Below are positions 1-9,300 of a DNA stretch of 64,000 nt, in pieces; positions within the stretch are counted from its first letter, which is position 1, and each line of letters begins with the position of its first letter. The stretch is from positions 3,038,001 through 3,102,000 of the forward strand of contig NZ_JQMO01000003.1 in NCBI RefSeq assembly GCF_000744785.1, in the 5' to 3' direction. Below the pieces are notes generated by a model. That model saw nothing but the letters and a program-made list of their open reading frames with translations, had not been told where the DNA came from and ran no database searches. The position numbers and the translations under genes are program-made. Source of the DNA: Kitasatospora azatica KCTC 9699. GTDB lineage: Bacteria; Actinomycetota; Actinomycetes; Streptomycetales; Streptomycetaceae.

Positions 1-519
1 GCGCACCTGCTCCGACTGGGGTCCGAGGAAGTACTCGACCAGCTCGAAGACGCTGGCCGGGCCGACCTGCTGGGAGAAGTAGCTGCCGCCGGGGCGCAGC
101 ACCCGGGCGATCTCCTCCCACCACACCGTCACCGGGTGGCGGCTGACCACCAGGTCGAAGGCCTCGTCGGCGAACGGCAGCGGCGGCTCGTCCTGGTCCG
201 CCACCACGGCCACCCCGAGCGGGTGCAGCAGCCGGGTCGCCTTGGCGATGTTCGGCGGCCAGCCCTCGGTGGCCACGGTCAGCGGGGCCAGGCCGCCGGC
301 CCCGGCCAGCACCTCGCCGCCGCCGGTCTGCAGGTCCAGTGCGGCCTGGACGCGGGTCAGCCGCTCGCCGAGCAGTCGCTGGTAGCCCCAGGAGGGCCGC
401 TGCTCGGTGGCCCGGCCGTCGAGCCAGGAGAAGTCCCATCCCGCCACCGGGGCCGCCTCGGCCTCGGCCACCAGCTCCTCGAAGGTCCGTGCTGCCGCCG
501 GATGCTGATCCTCGTTCAT
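1..519 (-). CDS. Class I SAM-dependent methyltransferase, C-terminus cut by window edge
   Basis: An open frame runs without a stop from an ATG at 519 off the left edge, giving the first 173 residues. The region around residues 67-140 fits a methyltransferase fold: a glycine-rich SAM loop (LQTGGGEVLAG), a strand plus acidic turn (VVADQDEPPLPFADEAFDLVVSRH) and WEEIARVLRPGGSYFSQQVG, the typical post-motif II/III stretch. The GGGE loop resembles methyltransferases annotated near 23S rRNA or small-molecule methylation, but the substrate cannot be read from this part. The start is the only ATG in the frame, and no other gene overlaps it. The C-terminal third is outside the window. Confidence 0.8.
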   Translation of the reverse strand, partial: MNEDQHPAAARTFEELVAEAEAAPVAGWDFSWLDGRATEQRPSWGYQRLLGERLTRVQAALDLQTGGGEVLAGAGGLAPLTVATEGWPPNIAKATRLLHPLGVAVVADQDEPPLPFADEAFDLVVSRHPVTVWWEEIARVLRPGGSYFSQQVGPASVFELVEYFLGPQSEQVR

Positions 520-625
520 CTGCCCGATCCTGCCAGTTCCAAGATCTCCTCGCGCCGAATTTCGGCGCCCGCCGCCGCGCCGCCGCACTCCCCGGCGACC
601 CCACCCCCTGACGGGAATCCGCTGC

Positions 626-1249
626 TCAGGCGGGGAGGACGTCGACGGTGGGGACGACGATGCCGAACAGGTCGGTGACGGTGGTCAGGGCGGCGACCTG
701 GAGGGCGGCGGCGGGCAGCACGGTGCCGTCCGGGGCGGTGAGCGCGCGGGTGGCGGTGGTCTCGGCGACGACGGTGGGCCGGTAGCCGAGGTGGAAGGCG
801 CCCTGGGCGGTGTAGTTGACACACATGTGCGTCATGAAGCCGGCCAGCACCAGGTCCTTGCCGCTGCCCGGTTCGAAGCCCAGGCCGTGCAGCGTCTTCT
901 CCAGTTCGGTGGCATGGAAGGCGTTGGGGACCTGCTTGACCACGACCGGCTCGCCCTCGGCCGGAGCGACCTCCTCGCTGATCGCCCCGATCCGGGCGCG
1001 GATGTCGTACGGGGTGTTCTCGCCACCGTCGTTGACGATGTGGACGACCGGGATGCCGGCGGCGCGGGCCCGGGCCAGCAGGCGGGCGCCGGCGGCGAGG
1101 GCTTCCTCGGCACCGTCGAGGGCCATCACGCCGGTGCGGTAGGTGTTCTGGAAGTCGATCATGATCAGGGCGGACTCGCCGAGGCGTGGCGGCCGGTTGT
1201 CCAGGCCGCTCACGTCGCGCAGCGTGCTGGAGGGCTGATTCGTGCTCAT
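626..1249 (-). CDS. Isochorismatase-family cysteine hydrolase
   Basis: A 207-residue protein of the isochorismatase-like hydrolase family, which cleaves amide or ether bonds in small metabolites through a Cys nucleophile. The expected triad is visible: Asp32 in ALIMIDFQNTY, Lys105 in VVVKQVPNAF and Cys143 in GFMTHMCVNYTA, where the cis-peptide motif precedes the Cys. The ATG at 1249 is chosen because it gives a normal family length; the frame stays open further upstream but into the neighbouring regulator. It lies 17 bp downstream of the GlxA-type regulator fragment on the same strand. In this family such a pairing (AraC/GlxA regulator plus cysteine hydrolase) is common and suggests the regulator once controlled it. 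The real substrate is unknown. Confidence 0.85.
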   Translation of the reverse strand: MSTNQPSSTLRDVSGLDNRPPRLGESALIMIDFQNTYRTGVMALDGAEEALAAGARLLARARAAGIPVVHIVNDGGENTPYDIRARIGAISEEVAPAEGEPVVVKQVPNAFHATELEKTLHGLGFEPGSGKDLVLAGFMTHMCVNYTAQGAFHLGYRPTVVAETTATRALTAPDGTVLPAAALQVAALTTVTDLFGIVVPTVDVLPA

Positions 1250-1266
1250 CCGAAGCCTTTCGAAGG

Positions 1267-1725
1267 TCAGTTGGACTGGATACGAAAGCGGCGGCGGTAC
1301 GCCGCGGGGGTGGTGGCGAGTTGCCGCCGGAAGGCGCGGTGGAGGGTCTCGGCGGAGCCGAAGCCCGCGACGGTGGCGACCTGCTCCAGCGGGCAGTCGG
1401 TGCTCTCCAGCAGTCGGCGGGCCGCCTCGACCCGGGCGGCCTGGACGTAGTCGGCCGTGCTGGTGCCCGTCTCCTGCTTGAACACCCGGGCGACGTGCCG
1501 TTCGCTCAGGCACATCCGGGCGGCCAGGGCCGCCGCGGACAGGTCTTCGTCGAGGTGGTCGGCGATCCACAGCCGCAGTTCGTCGATGTCCCGGCGGTCG
1601 GAGGCGGTCCGGCTGAGCGGCACCGAGAACTGGCTCTGGCCGCCCTGGCGTTTGAGGTACATCACCAACTGCCGGGCCACCGCGAGGGCGAGGTCCTCGC
1701 CCTGGTCCGCCGGCTCGCCCCGCAC
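1267..1725 (-). pseudogene. GlxA-type AraC regulator, N-terminal domain missing
   Basis: The frame encodes about 150 residues that match only the C-terminal half of GlxA-like regulators: the end of the DJ-1/PfpI-like domain (LALAVARQLVMYLKR, GGQSQFSVPLS), then a complete AraC double helix-turn-helix (LSERHVARVFKQETGTS, VATVAGFGSAETLHRAFRR). Family members are about 320 residues with a full DJ-1 domain in front. Here homology stops near position 1722, where the opposite strand begins to read as a piece of a different gene. The DNA-binding part is intact and could still be made from the internal GTG or ATG codons, so residual repression or activation is possible, but the sensor domain is gone. 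Confidence 0.7.
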
Positions 1726-1728
1726 GAG

Positions 1729-1899
1729 GGCCCCTGGGGCACCATCAACATCATCGCCCTGGACGCCTCCGGGGAGCTGTGCGTCGGCGTCTCGACCTCC
1801 GGCTACCCGTTCAAGTACCCGGGCCGGGTCGGCGACTCGGCGATCCCCGGCGCGGGCAACTGGTGCGACCTGCGGGCCGGCGGCGCCGCCTGCACCGGA
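1729..1899 (+). pseudogene. Fragment of a glycosylasparaginase / asparaginase-2 family gene
   Basis: Read on the plus strand, this stretch encodes WGTINIIALD, then GVSTSGYPFKYPGRVGDS and AIPGAGNW. These are the hallmark segments of the N-terminal-nucleophile hydrolases that cleave N-acetylglucosaminyl-asparagine or beta-aspartyl peptides: the Thr of the GTI motif is the nucleophile, and KYPGRVGDS forms the substrate pocket. Nothing before the Thr and nothing after about 57 residues matches the family, so both the alpha subunit and most of the beta subunit are missing. It abuts the truncated GlxA regulator and looks like one side of a deletion or inversion joint. It is not expected to make a working enzyme. 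Confidence 0.6.
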
Positions 1900-2021
1900 C
1901 CCGATCCGCCCCTACCGGACCTTCGTCACCGTCGTCCTGCTGACCCGCGGCATCGCGGAGTAGCGGAAGAGGCTCCTATCGTTGAACCACGAGAGGTGGC
2001 GCACGGTGAGGCGGGCGGAGC

Positions 2022-3248
2022 ATGGAAGGCGCGGAGATCGACTACGCGGCCATGTTCCAGGCCCTGCCCGGCATGGTGGCGCTGCTGACCCCGGAGCTGG
2101 CGTACGCCGACGTGAACGAGGAGTTCCTGCGGCTGTCGGGCCGCACCCGTGAGGAGCTGATCGGCCACTACCTGTTCGACGTCTTCCCCGACAACCCGAA
2201 CGACCCCGCGGCGACCGGTGCCCGGAATCTACGCGCATCGCTCGTCCGGGTGCTGGAAACCGGGGAGCGCGACGCCATGGCGCTGCAGCGGTACGACGTC
2301 GAGTCCACCGAGCGGCCGGGCACCTGGACGGAGCGGTACTGGAGTCCGGTCAACGCCCCCGTGCTCGGGCCGGACGGTCGGGTGGTCCTGATCGTGCACC
2401 GGGTGGAGGAGGTGACCGAGCTCATCAAGGCCCGCGGCGGCCCGGAGGGCACCCGGGCCCGGGTGCTGGAGGCCGAGCTCTACACCCGGGCCCGCGAGCT
2501 GCAGGAGGTCAACGAGCGGCTGCGGAAGGCCCACGCCCGGGAACGCGAGGTGGCTCTCGCCCTGCAGGAGGCGATGCTGCCCGCCCCGAGGCCGGTGGGC
2601 CACCACCGGGCCGCCGTCCGCTACCGGCCCGCGGTGGGCTCGCTGAACGTGTGCGGCGACTGGTACGACCTGGTCGACCTGCCCGGCGACCGGATCGGGG
2701 TCGCCGTCGGCGACGTCGTCGGCCACGGCCTCGGCGCCGCCTGTGTCATGGGTCTGCTCCGCAGCGCGTTGAGCGCGGCCTCACTGGTCGCCGACGGCCC
2801 CGCGCAGGCGCTGGACGTCCTCGGCCTGTACGCCCGCTCGGTCGACGGCGCCGCGAACACCACCGCGGTGGAGACGCACATCGACTGGGACGCGCACACC
2901 ATCGCGTACAGCAGCGCCGGTCATCCGCCGCCCGCGCTGCTGCACACCGACGGCAGCGTCGAGTTCCTGGACCAGGCCACCGACCCCCCGCTCGGCGCCC
3001 GCCCCGAGCCGGTTCCCCGTCCCCAGGCCGCCGTCGCGTTCACCGAGGGCGACACCCTGGTGCTCTACACCGACGGACTGGTCGAACGCCGCCGCGAGGA
3101 CATCGACACCGGCCTCGCCCGCCTCGCCGACTCGCTGTCCCGCCACCGCGAGCTCGCCCCCGAAGCCCTCGCCGACGCCCTGCTGCACGCCCTGCTGCCG
3201 TTGGGCGGCGCGACCGACGACACCGCGCTGGTCATCGTCCGGCTCTGA
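2022..3248 (+). CDS. PAS domain protein with RsbU/SpoIIE-type PP2C phosphatase domain
   Basis: A 408-residue signalling protein. Residues about 8-130 form a PAS sensor domain (MFQALPGMVALLTPELAYADVN, RTREELIGHYLFDVFPDNP is its core), residues about 145-185 are a charged helical linker, and residues about 190-408 are a SpoIIE-class PP2C phosphatase. Metal-binding and catalytic motifs are present: GDWYD at 212-216, GDVVGHG at 230-236, SSAGHPPP, YTDGLVE, and the final DDTALVIVRL. Such proteins dephosphorylate anti-sigma-factor antagonists and so release alternative sigma factors; streptomycetes have dozens. No anti-sigma or antagonist gene is adjacent, so the partner is unknown. There is no transmembrane segment, so it should be cytosolic. 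The ATG at 2022 directly precedes the PAS domain. Confidence 0.88.
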   Translation: MEGAEIDYAAMFQALPGMVALLTPELAYADVNEEFLRLSGRTREELIGHYLFDVFPDNPNDPAATGARNLRASLVRVLETGERDAMALQRYDVESTERPGTWTERYWSPVNAPVLGPDGRVVLIVHRVEEVTELIKARGGPEGTRARVLEAELYTRARELQEVNERLRKAHAREREVALALQEAMLPAPRPVGHHRAAVRYRPAVGSLNVCGDWYDLVDLPGDRIGVAVGDVVGHGLGAACVMGLLRSALSAASLVADGPAQALDVLGLYARSVDGAANTTAVETHIDWDAHTIAYSSAGHPPPALLHTDGSVEFLDQATDPPLGARPEPVPRPQAAVAFTEGDTLVLYTDGLVERRREDIDTGLARLADSLSRHRELAPEALADALLHALLPLGGATDDTALVIVRL

Positions 3249-3399
3249 AGACGCGTGCAGTGTGAGCTGAACCCGGACGTTAAGAGACCGCTAAGACTGC
3301 CGGGATCATGCAGTGCGCGACTGCCGACTGCGGCGCCACCATTGCGCCTGCGGCTCACGGAGTGTGGCCGTCGGGGGAGTGCGAAGGCGGGCGAGCACA

Positions 3400-4071
3400 G
3401 TGCGTGGCTTTCTGGGGGCGGTCACGGGGTATCCCACTGTGCTCTTCACCTTCGCGCTGGTCGTGGTGGTGGGCTACTGGATGCTGGTACTCGTGGGCGG
3501 CGCGCATGTCCACGGAGCACGCGGGGGGCATCCGGGCCACGGGGGGCACCACGGCCACGGCGGGGGGCGGCACGGCCACGGCCACGGCGCCGGACGTCAC
3601 TGGCATCCCGGACTGCGGCGAGTGGCCGGCCTGGGCGGGGTGCCGATCACCGTGGCGGTCTCGCTCGTGGTGGCCTTCGCCTGGTTCACCGCGCTGGCCG
3701 GGCAGGCCTGGCTCGGCACCCAGGGGGCCTGGTTCCTGCTGCCGGTGGCGCTGGTCGGCGGCTGGGCGGGTGCCCGGCTGCTGGTCTGGCCGTTGCGGCG
3801 GCTGATGCCCGAGCCGGCCCCGCCGCCATCGCGCCGGGACTTCGTCGGACTCGGCTGCGTGATCCGCACCGGGCGGGTCGGTCCCGACTTCGGGCAGGCC
3901 GAGGTCCACGCGGCCGACGGCTCCTCGGCCGTGGTGCAGGTCCGCCAGAGCCGTGATGACGCGGCAGCGGCGGGCGGCGTGCTTCGGGCCGGGGCGTCCG
4001 CGCTCATCTACGACTACGACGCCGAGGGCGAGTTCTTCTGGGTCATGCCCGCCCCGCCGGTCACCGGCTGA
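3400..4071 (+). CDS. YqiJ-like membrane protein upstream of flotillin
   Basis: A membrane protein of about 223 residues if the GTG at 3400 is used; the open frame begins earlier, but the extra residues are arginine-rich and unlike the family. Two hydrophobic segments follow (TVLFTFALVVVVGYWMLVL and the later VSLVVAFAWFTALAG/FLLPVALVGGWAGA pair). Between them is a striking Gly/His-rich loop made of GHGG and HGHG repeats, which may bind metal. After the membrane part comes a small beta-rich domain (FVGLGCVIRTGRVGPDFGQAEVHA) like the NfeD/YqiJ OB-fold. Proteins of this kind are nearly always encoded beside an SPFH protein and are thought to anchor or stabilise it in the membrane. The flotillin gene starts 74 bp downstream, so the two are probably co-transcribed. 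Confidence 0.75.
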   Translation: MRGFLGAVTGYPTVLFTFALVVVVGYWMLVLVGGAHVHGARGGHPGHGGHHGHGGGRHGHGHGAGRHWHPGLRRVAGLGGVPITVAVSLVVAFAWFTALAGQAWLGTQGAWFLLPVALVGGWAGARLLVWPLRRLMPEPAPPPSRRDFVGLGCVIRTGRVGPDFGQAEVHAADGSSAVVQVRQSRDDAAAAGGVLRAGASALIYDYDAEGEFFWVMPAPPVTG

Positions 4072-4145
4072 CACACCGTCAGGCCGTCAACTCCTCTGCT
4101 TGATCACCCATTTCATTCGCGGCAAGGTCGTCCAAGGGAACAGCC

Positions 4146-6173
4146 ATGTCTGTCGTCACCATCGGTATCGGTGTGCTCGTCGCCGTCCTCCTGCTCATCG
4201 GTCTGGGCACGCTGCTGCTCTTCGGCCGGCTGTTCCGCAAGGTGGTCCAGGGCGAGGCCCTGATCGTCTCCCGGCCCAAGAACGTCGACGTGACGTTCAC
4301 CGGCGCGCTGGTCCTGCCGATGCTGCACCGCGCGGAGGTCATGGACATCTCGGTGAAGACCATCGAGATCTCCCGGACCGGCCGCGAGGGCATGATCTGC
4401 AAGGACAACATCCGCGCCGACATCCAGATCACCTTCTTCGTCCGGGTCAACAAGACCGTCGAGGACGTCATCAAGGTCGCCCAGGCGATCGGCACGGAGC
4501 GGGCGAGCCACCAGGAGACGCTGCAGACCCTGTTCAGCGCCAAGTTCGCCGAGGCCCTGCGAACCGTCGGCAAGCAGCTCGACTTCGCCGACCTCTACAC
4601 CCACCGCGAGGAGTTCCGGGACCGGATCGTCGCGGCCATCGGCACCGACCTGAACGGCTACCACCTCGAGGACGCCGCGATCGACCACCTCGAACAGACG
4701 CCGATGTCCCAACTCGACCCCACGAACATCCTCGACGCGCAGGGCATCCGCAAGATCACCGAGCTGACCGCGCTGGAGCACATCCGCACCAACGACTTCC
4801 AGCGCAACGAGGAGATGGAGATCACCCGCCAGGACGTGGACGCCCGCGAAGCCGTCCTGGAGCTGGAGCGGCGCCGGGCCGAGGCGGAGATCCGCCAGCG
4901 CAAGGGGATCGAGACCCTGCGGGCCCAGGAGGAGGCCGCCACCGCCACGGTGCAGGAGGAGGAGCGGCTCAAGTCGCACAGCGCACTGCTGCGCACCGAG
5001 GAACTGCTCGGCGTGCAGCGGGAGAACCAGCAGCGGGAGATCGCGGTCGCCGAGAAGAACCGGGAGCGGGTGCTCGCGGTGGAGACCGAGCGGATCGAGA
5101 AGGACCGGATGCTGGAGGTCGTCAACCGCGAGCGCGAGGTCCAGCTGGCCCAGGCCGACGTGGAGAAGGAGGTCGAGGTCAAGCGCCGCGGCGTGGCCGA
5201 GGTGGTGCGCGAGCGGATCGCCGTGGAGCGCACGGTCGCGGAGCAGGAGGAGGAGATCAAGCGGGTCCGGGTGGTCCAGGAGGCCGAGCGCACTCGGCAG
5301 AGCGTGATCATCGCCGCCGAGGCGGAGGCGCAGGAGCAGCTGGTCAAGGACATCAAGGCGGCCGAGGCGGCCGAGCAGGCCGCGCACCTGCGGGCCAAGG
5401 AGCAGGTGGTGCTGGCCGAGGCCGGGCAGAAGAGCGCGGAGCTGGAGGCCGCCGCCAACGTGCGCCGGGCCGAGGGCGAGCGCGCCCTGGCCGGGGCCGC
5501 CGGACTGGCCCAGGCCGAGGTGGCGGAGCGTCAGGCCATGGCCGAGGCCGCCGGCGTGCGGGCCCGGCTGGAGGGCGAGGCGGCGGGCCTGAAGGAGAAG
5601 GCGGACGCGATCGAGAAGGTCGGCCTGGCCGAGGCCGTGGTGGCGGAGAGCAAGGCGAACGCGGAGGCCACGGGGATCCGCGAGCGGCTGCTCGGCGAGG
5701 CCGTCGGACTCGAGCGGAAGGCCGCGGCGATGGCCGCGCTCGACGAGGTCACCCGGTCGCACGAGGAGTTCCGGCTGCGCCTGGCCGCGGACAAGGAGGT
5801 CCGGCTGGCCGCGCTGGAAGTCCAGAGCAAGGTCGCCGAGGCGCAGGCCGCGGTGCTGGCCGCAGGGCTGGAGAGCGCGGACATCGACATCGTCGGCGGC
5901 GACAGCGTGTTCCTGGAGCGGTTGGTCGGCGCGGTGTCCTTCGGCAAGGGCATCGACGGGGTGGTGCAGGGGTCGGAGACCGTCAGGGCCCTGGGCGCGG
6001 ACTGGCTGAGCGGTGAGAAGAGCTTCAGCGAGGACGCGACGGAGGTGCTGCGCGCGCTGGCGGCCGGCGGTCCGTGGAACCTGGCCCTGTTGCAGCGGAT
6101 GCTCGCCGGCGCCGCGGCCGGCGGCACGCTGCCCGCGGATCCGGCGCTGCTCGTCAACGGCACGGGCAAGTAA
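4146..6173 (+). CDS. Flotillin-like SPFH protein (YqiK type)
   Basis: A 675-residue SPFH/flotillin protein. Residues 4-27 form one hydrophobic helix (IGIGVLVAVLLLIGLGTLLLF). The SPFH domain spans roughly residues 30-220, starting at KVVQGEALIVSRPK. Residues about 220-570 are a very long alanine/glutamate-rich coiled coil full of EAEA, AEA and ERK repeats, and the C-terminus is globular. Proteins of this kind assemble into large rings or cages that define membrane microdomains. The gene sits between a YqiJ-like partner and a 1599-residue ATPase, an arrangement that suggests one functional unit at the membrane. The ATG is preceded by CAAGGGAACAGCC, an adequate ribosome site. The stop codon lies inside a tandem repeat (described separately). 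Confidence 0.9.
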   Translation: MSVVTIGIGVLVAVLLLIGLGTLLLFGRLFRKVVQGEALIVSRPKNVDVTFTGALVLPMLHRAEVMDISVKTIEISRTGREGMICKDNIRADIQITFFVRVNKTVEDVIKVAQAIGTERASHQETLQTLFSAKFAEALRTVGKQLDFADLYTHREEFRDRIVAAIGTDLNGYHLEDAAIDHLEQTPMSQLDPTNILDAQGIRKITELTALEHIRTNDFQRNEEMEITRQDVDAREAVLELERRRAEAEIRQRKGIETLRAQEEAATATVQEEERLKSHSALLRTEELLGVQRENQQREIAVAEKNRERVLAVETERIEKDRMLEVVNREREVQLAQADVEKEVEVKRRGVAEVVRERIAVERTVAEQEEEIKRVRVVQEAERTRQSVIIAAEAEAQEQLVKDIKAAEAAEQAAHLRAKEQVVLAEAGQKSAELEAAANVRRAEGERALAGAAGLAQAEVAERQAMAEAAGVRARLEGEAAGLKEKADAIEKVGLAEAVVAESKANAEATGIRERLLGEAVGLERKAAAMAALDEVTRSHEEFRLRLAADKEVRLAALEVQSKVAEAQAAVLAAGLESADIDIVGGDSVFLERLVGAVSFGKGIDGVVQGSETVRALGADWLSGEKSFSEDATEVLRALAAGGPWNLALLQRMLAGAAAGGTLPADPALLVNGTGK

Positions 6174-6268
6174 GCGGAACGGGCAAGTAGGCGGCACCGG
6201 CAAGTAAGCGGCACGGGCAAGCAACGGCCGTCGAAAGCAACGGCCGTCGAAAGCAACGGCCGTCGAAA
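6159..6268. repeat. Stop-codon tandem array: 17-bp units x4 followed by 16-bp units x3
   Basis: Four units of about 17 bp (consensus GGCACGGGCAAGTAAGC; 6159-6175, 6176-6192, 6193-6209, 6210-6226) begin inside the last codons of the flotillin gene. The first unit contains its TAA stop at 6171. The array then changes to three perfect 16-bp units (GCAACGGCCGTCGAAA; 6221-6236, 6237-6252, 6253-6268). The units differ at one to three bases. The region is between two co-directional genes and holds no open frame. Confidence 0.95.
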
Positions 6269-6309
6269 GCAACGGGCATCGGAATCGGGCGAGGAGTACG
6301 GGAAGAGAC

Positions 6310-9300
6310 ATGGGCGTCGAGGACGGCACCTACCAGATCCTGCGGGCGCGGCTCGCCGACCGCGCCGCGGAGCTGGGGCGGCGGGCGGCGGAACTGAACT
6401 CCCTGCGCCAGCAGGCGTTCGGCTCCCGCGCGCTGGAGCTCGCGGGCTCGGCCCGGCCGCGCACCGCCGGCGCGGGCGAGGCCTGCGGCATCGTCGCCGT
6501 CCGTCCCGACGTCCTGCTGCTCGGGACCACGGCGCCGAACCTCGACGAGGGCCTGCTCTCGCTGCACGCCCTGGACGGCTCGGCGCTGGACCCCGGCACG
6601 GTTCCCGGCCTGCTCGACGACGAGCGCTTCCGCCGCGATCTGGCCGAACTGCTCCGCTACTTCCGCGGCGCCCGGCTGGCCGACCTGCTGCGCACGGTCG
6701 CCGGGCGGCTGCTGGCGGTCTTCCGGACCGGCGAGAACGACGGCGACCAGCGGGTCCTGAGCTGGCAGTTGTCCGGCGACCGGGCGGAGTACCTGGGCAA
6801 CCACGGCGAGCGCGACCTCCCGCAGCCGCCCGTCGACGAGTTGGTGTGGACGGCGATCGGCCGCGAGCACCACGAGCACGGGCGGATCCGGATCGACGGC
6901 GGTGTCGACGGCGGTGTCGACGGCGGCGCGGGCGCGGTGTCGGTCGCCACCACCGGCGGCGGGCTAACCGTGCGCGCGGTCCCGGGCGACCGCCTGCTCT
7001 TCGAGGAGCCGGTCGACGAACCGTTGCAGAGCCTGGCGGACGCCACCGTCGCCTACGCGTCCACCGGACCGCTGCTGCTCCTGCGGATCCGCCCCTACAA
7101 CGAACCGGCGGACCGCTACCTCGTCGTCAACACCCGTACCGGGTCGGTGCGCCGCCAGGACTCGCTCGGAGTCGGCGCCCGGCTGCTCCCGGCCGAGCAG
7201 GGCCTGATCTTCCCGGGCGGCTACGAGTTGGCCGACGGCACCCATCGGGCCTTCCGGATCGACGGCGGCGGTGGGGGCGAGGAACCGCGCTTCGACGCCG
7301 TGCTCCCCGCTCCCAACGGCGAGGACCTGCTCTACGTGCTGCGGCGCCCGGCCCACGCCCAGGTCCTGCTGCTGCCGTGGAACACCGTCCGCGGTGAGGC
7401 CGCCGCGGCCCTGAACGGGGTGGCGCACACCCTGCTTCCGGACGGCACGCTCGTGCTGGTCAAGCCGGATCGCGAGCCGGTCCGCACGCACGAGCTCCAG
7501 CTGTGGCGGACCCCGTTCCAGTCCGCCGACTTCGCCGCCGCCCAGCCGGTCGGTGACGGTCCGTTGGAACGGATCGGCAACGCCGACCTGGTACGCGGCA
7601 TCGCCGACTGCCTCGATGTGGTGCGGACCGCCACCGCGGCCGCGCAGGAGGGCCAGGCGCCCGGCACCCCGCAGCTGCTCCTGGACGCCTGCGCCAAGGC
7701 GGCGGACCGGCACTACTGGCTCGCCGACACCGGGCTGCTCGAACCGCTCAACGAACTGCGGGAAGCCGCCGAACAGGTGGCCGGCGAGCAGGCCCGGATC
7801 CGTGGGCTCGCCGCCCGCGCCGCGCAGGCGCTGGACGAGGCGCGGGAGCGGGCCGCCGCCCTCGTCCGCCGCTCGCACGGCGAGCCGCCCACCGACGCCG
7901 ACGGGTGGACCGCACTCCTCGCCGAACTGCGCCAGGCCCAGGGCCGTACCCGGACGCTGCGCGAGCTGCCGCAGCTCGACCTCGCCGCCCTGGAGCACGT
8001 CGAGGCCGACCTCGCCGCCGAGTTGACGGCGGCGACCGAGCGCGCCTTCGCCTTCTTCGCCGGTCCCGACGCCTTCGCCGGGCCCCTCGTCGCCGCCCAA
8101 CACGCCGCCGAGGAGGCAGAGTCGGTCGGCACCGCCGCCGAGGCGGCCCGGCTCGCCGACCGCCTCGGCGAGCAGGCGGACGCGCTGGCCACCGTCACCG
8201 ACCTGGTCACCGGCGCGGTCGCTGCCGACCCCGCCGCTGGAACTGCCGTGCTGCTGGCCATCGGTGAGGTCCTGGCCGCCGTCAACCGGGCCCGCGCCGT
8301 GCTGGTGAACCGCCGCCGCGCCCTGCTCGACACCGAGCACCGCGCCGCCCACGCCGCCGAGTCGGCGCTGCTCGCCCAGGCGACCGCCGCCGCCCTGGCC
8401 GCCGCCGACAGCCCGGCCGGCTGCGACGACCAACTCGCCAGGCTGCTGCTGCGGGTGGACGCGCTGGAAGCCCGGTTCGCCGAGGCCGAGGACCTGGCCG
8501 CCGACCTGGCGCTGCGCCGCGAGGAGATCCGGCAGGCGTTCGCCGCCCGCCGGCAGACCCTGCTGGACGAGGCCGCCGCGAGGGCCGACCGGGTGGCCGC
8601 CTCCGCACAGCGCGCCCTGGAGGCCCTGCGCCGTCGGCTCGCCGGGCTGGGCGCGGCCGCCGACATCCACGCCGCGCAGGCCGCCGACCCGATGGCGGTG
8701 CGGCTTCGCGCGGCGGCCGAGGAACTGCGCGGGCTCGACGACCGGGTGCGTGCCCAGGAGTTGGAGGACGGCCTGGTCGGCGCGGTCCGCACCGCGCTGC
8801 GCGAGCTGCGCGACCGCGCCGACCTGTCCGAGGACGGCGGGGCGAGCGTCCGGCTGGGGCGGCACCGGTTCGCGGTCCGCCGCGAACCGGTGGAACTCAC
8901 CCTGCAGCCCGAGGGCGACGGGCTCGCGTTCCTCGTCACCGGTACCGGCTACCGCCGGTCCGCCGAGCTGCCGCAGCTGCTGGCCGGGCGCGAGTTCTGG
9001 ACGCAGCCGCTGGTGAGCGAGTCGCCGGCGCTCTACCGGGCCGAGTACCTCGCGGCCGCGCTGCTGCCCGATGCCGACGACGGGACCGGCGAGCCGCTGC
9101 TCGAACAGGTCCGCCGCGCCGCCGAACGCGCCTACGACGAGGGCTACGAGCGCGGTGTCCACGACCACGATGCCGCCCTCATCCTCGGCGCGCTGCTGCG
9201 GCTGCGCGCCGGCGCCGGTCTGCTGGAGCACCCGGCCGAGGTGCGCGCCGCCGCCCAGCTGTTCTGGGCGCACGGCACCGGCGACGGGCAGCGGGCCGCC

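Noticed and set aside
4113..6329. 738-residue open frame antisense to flotillin
   Set aside because: Leu/Gly/Asp-rich antisense reading of the coiled-coil repeats; no start signals or domains.
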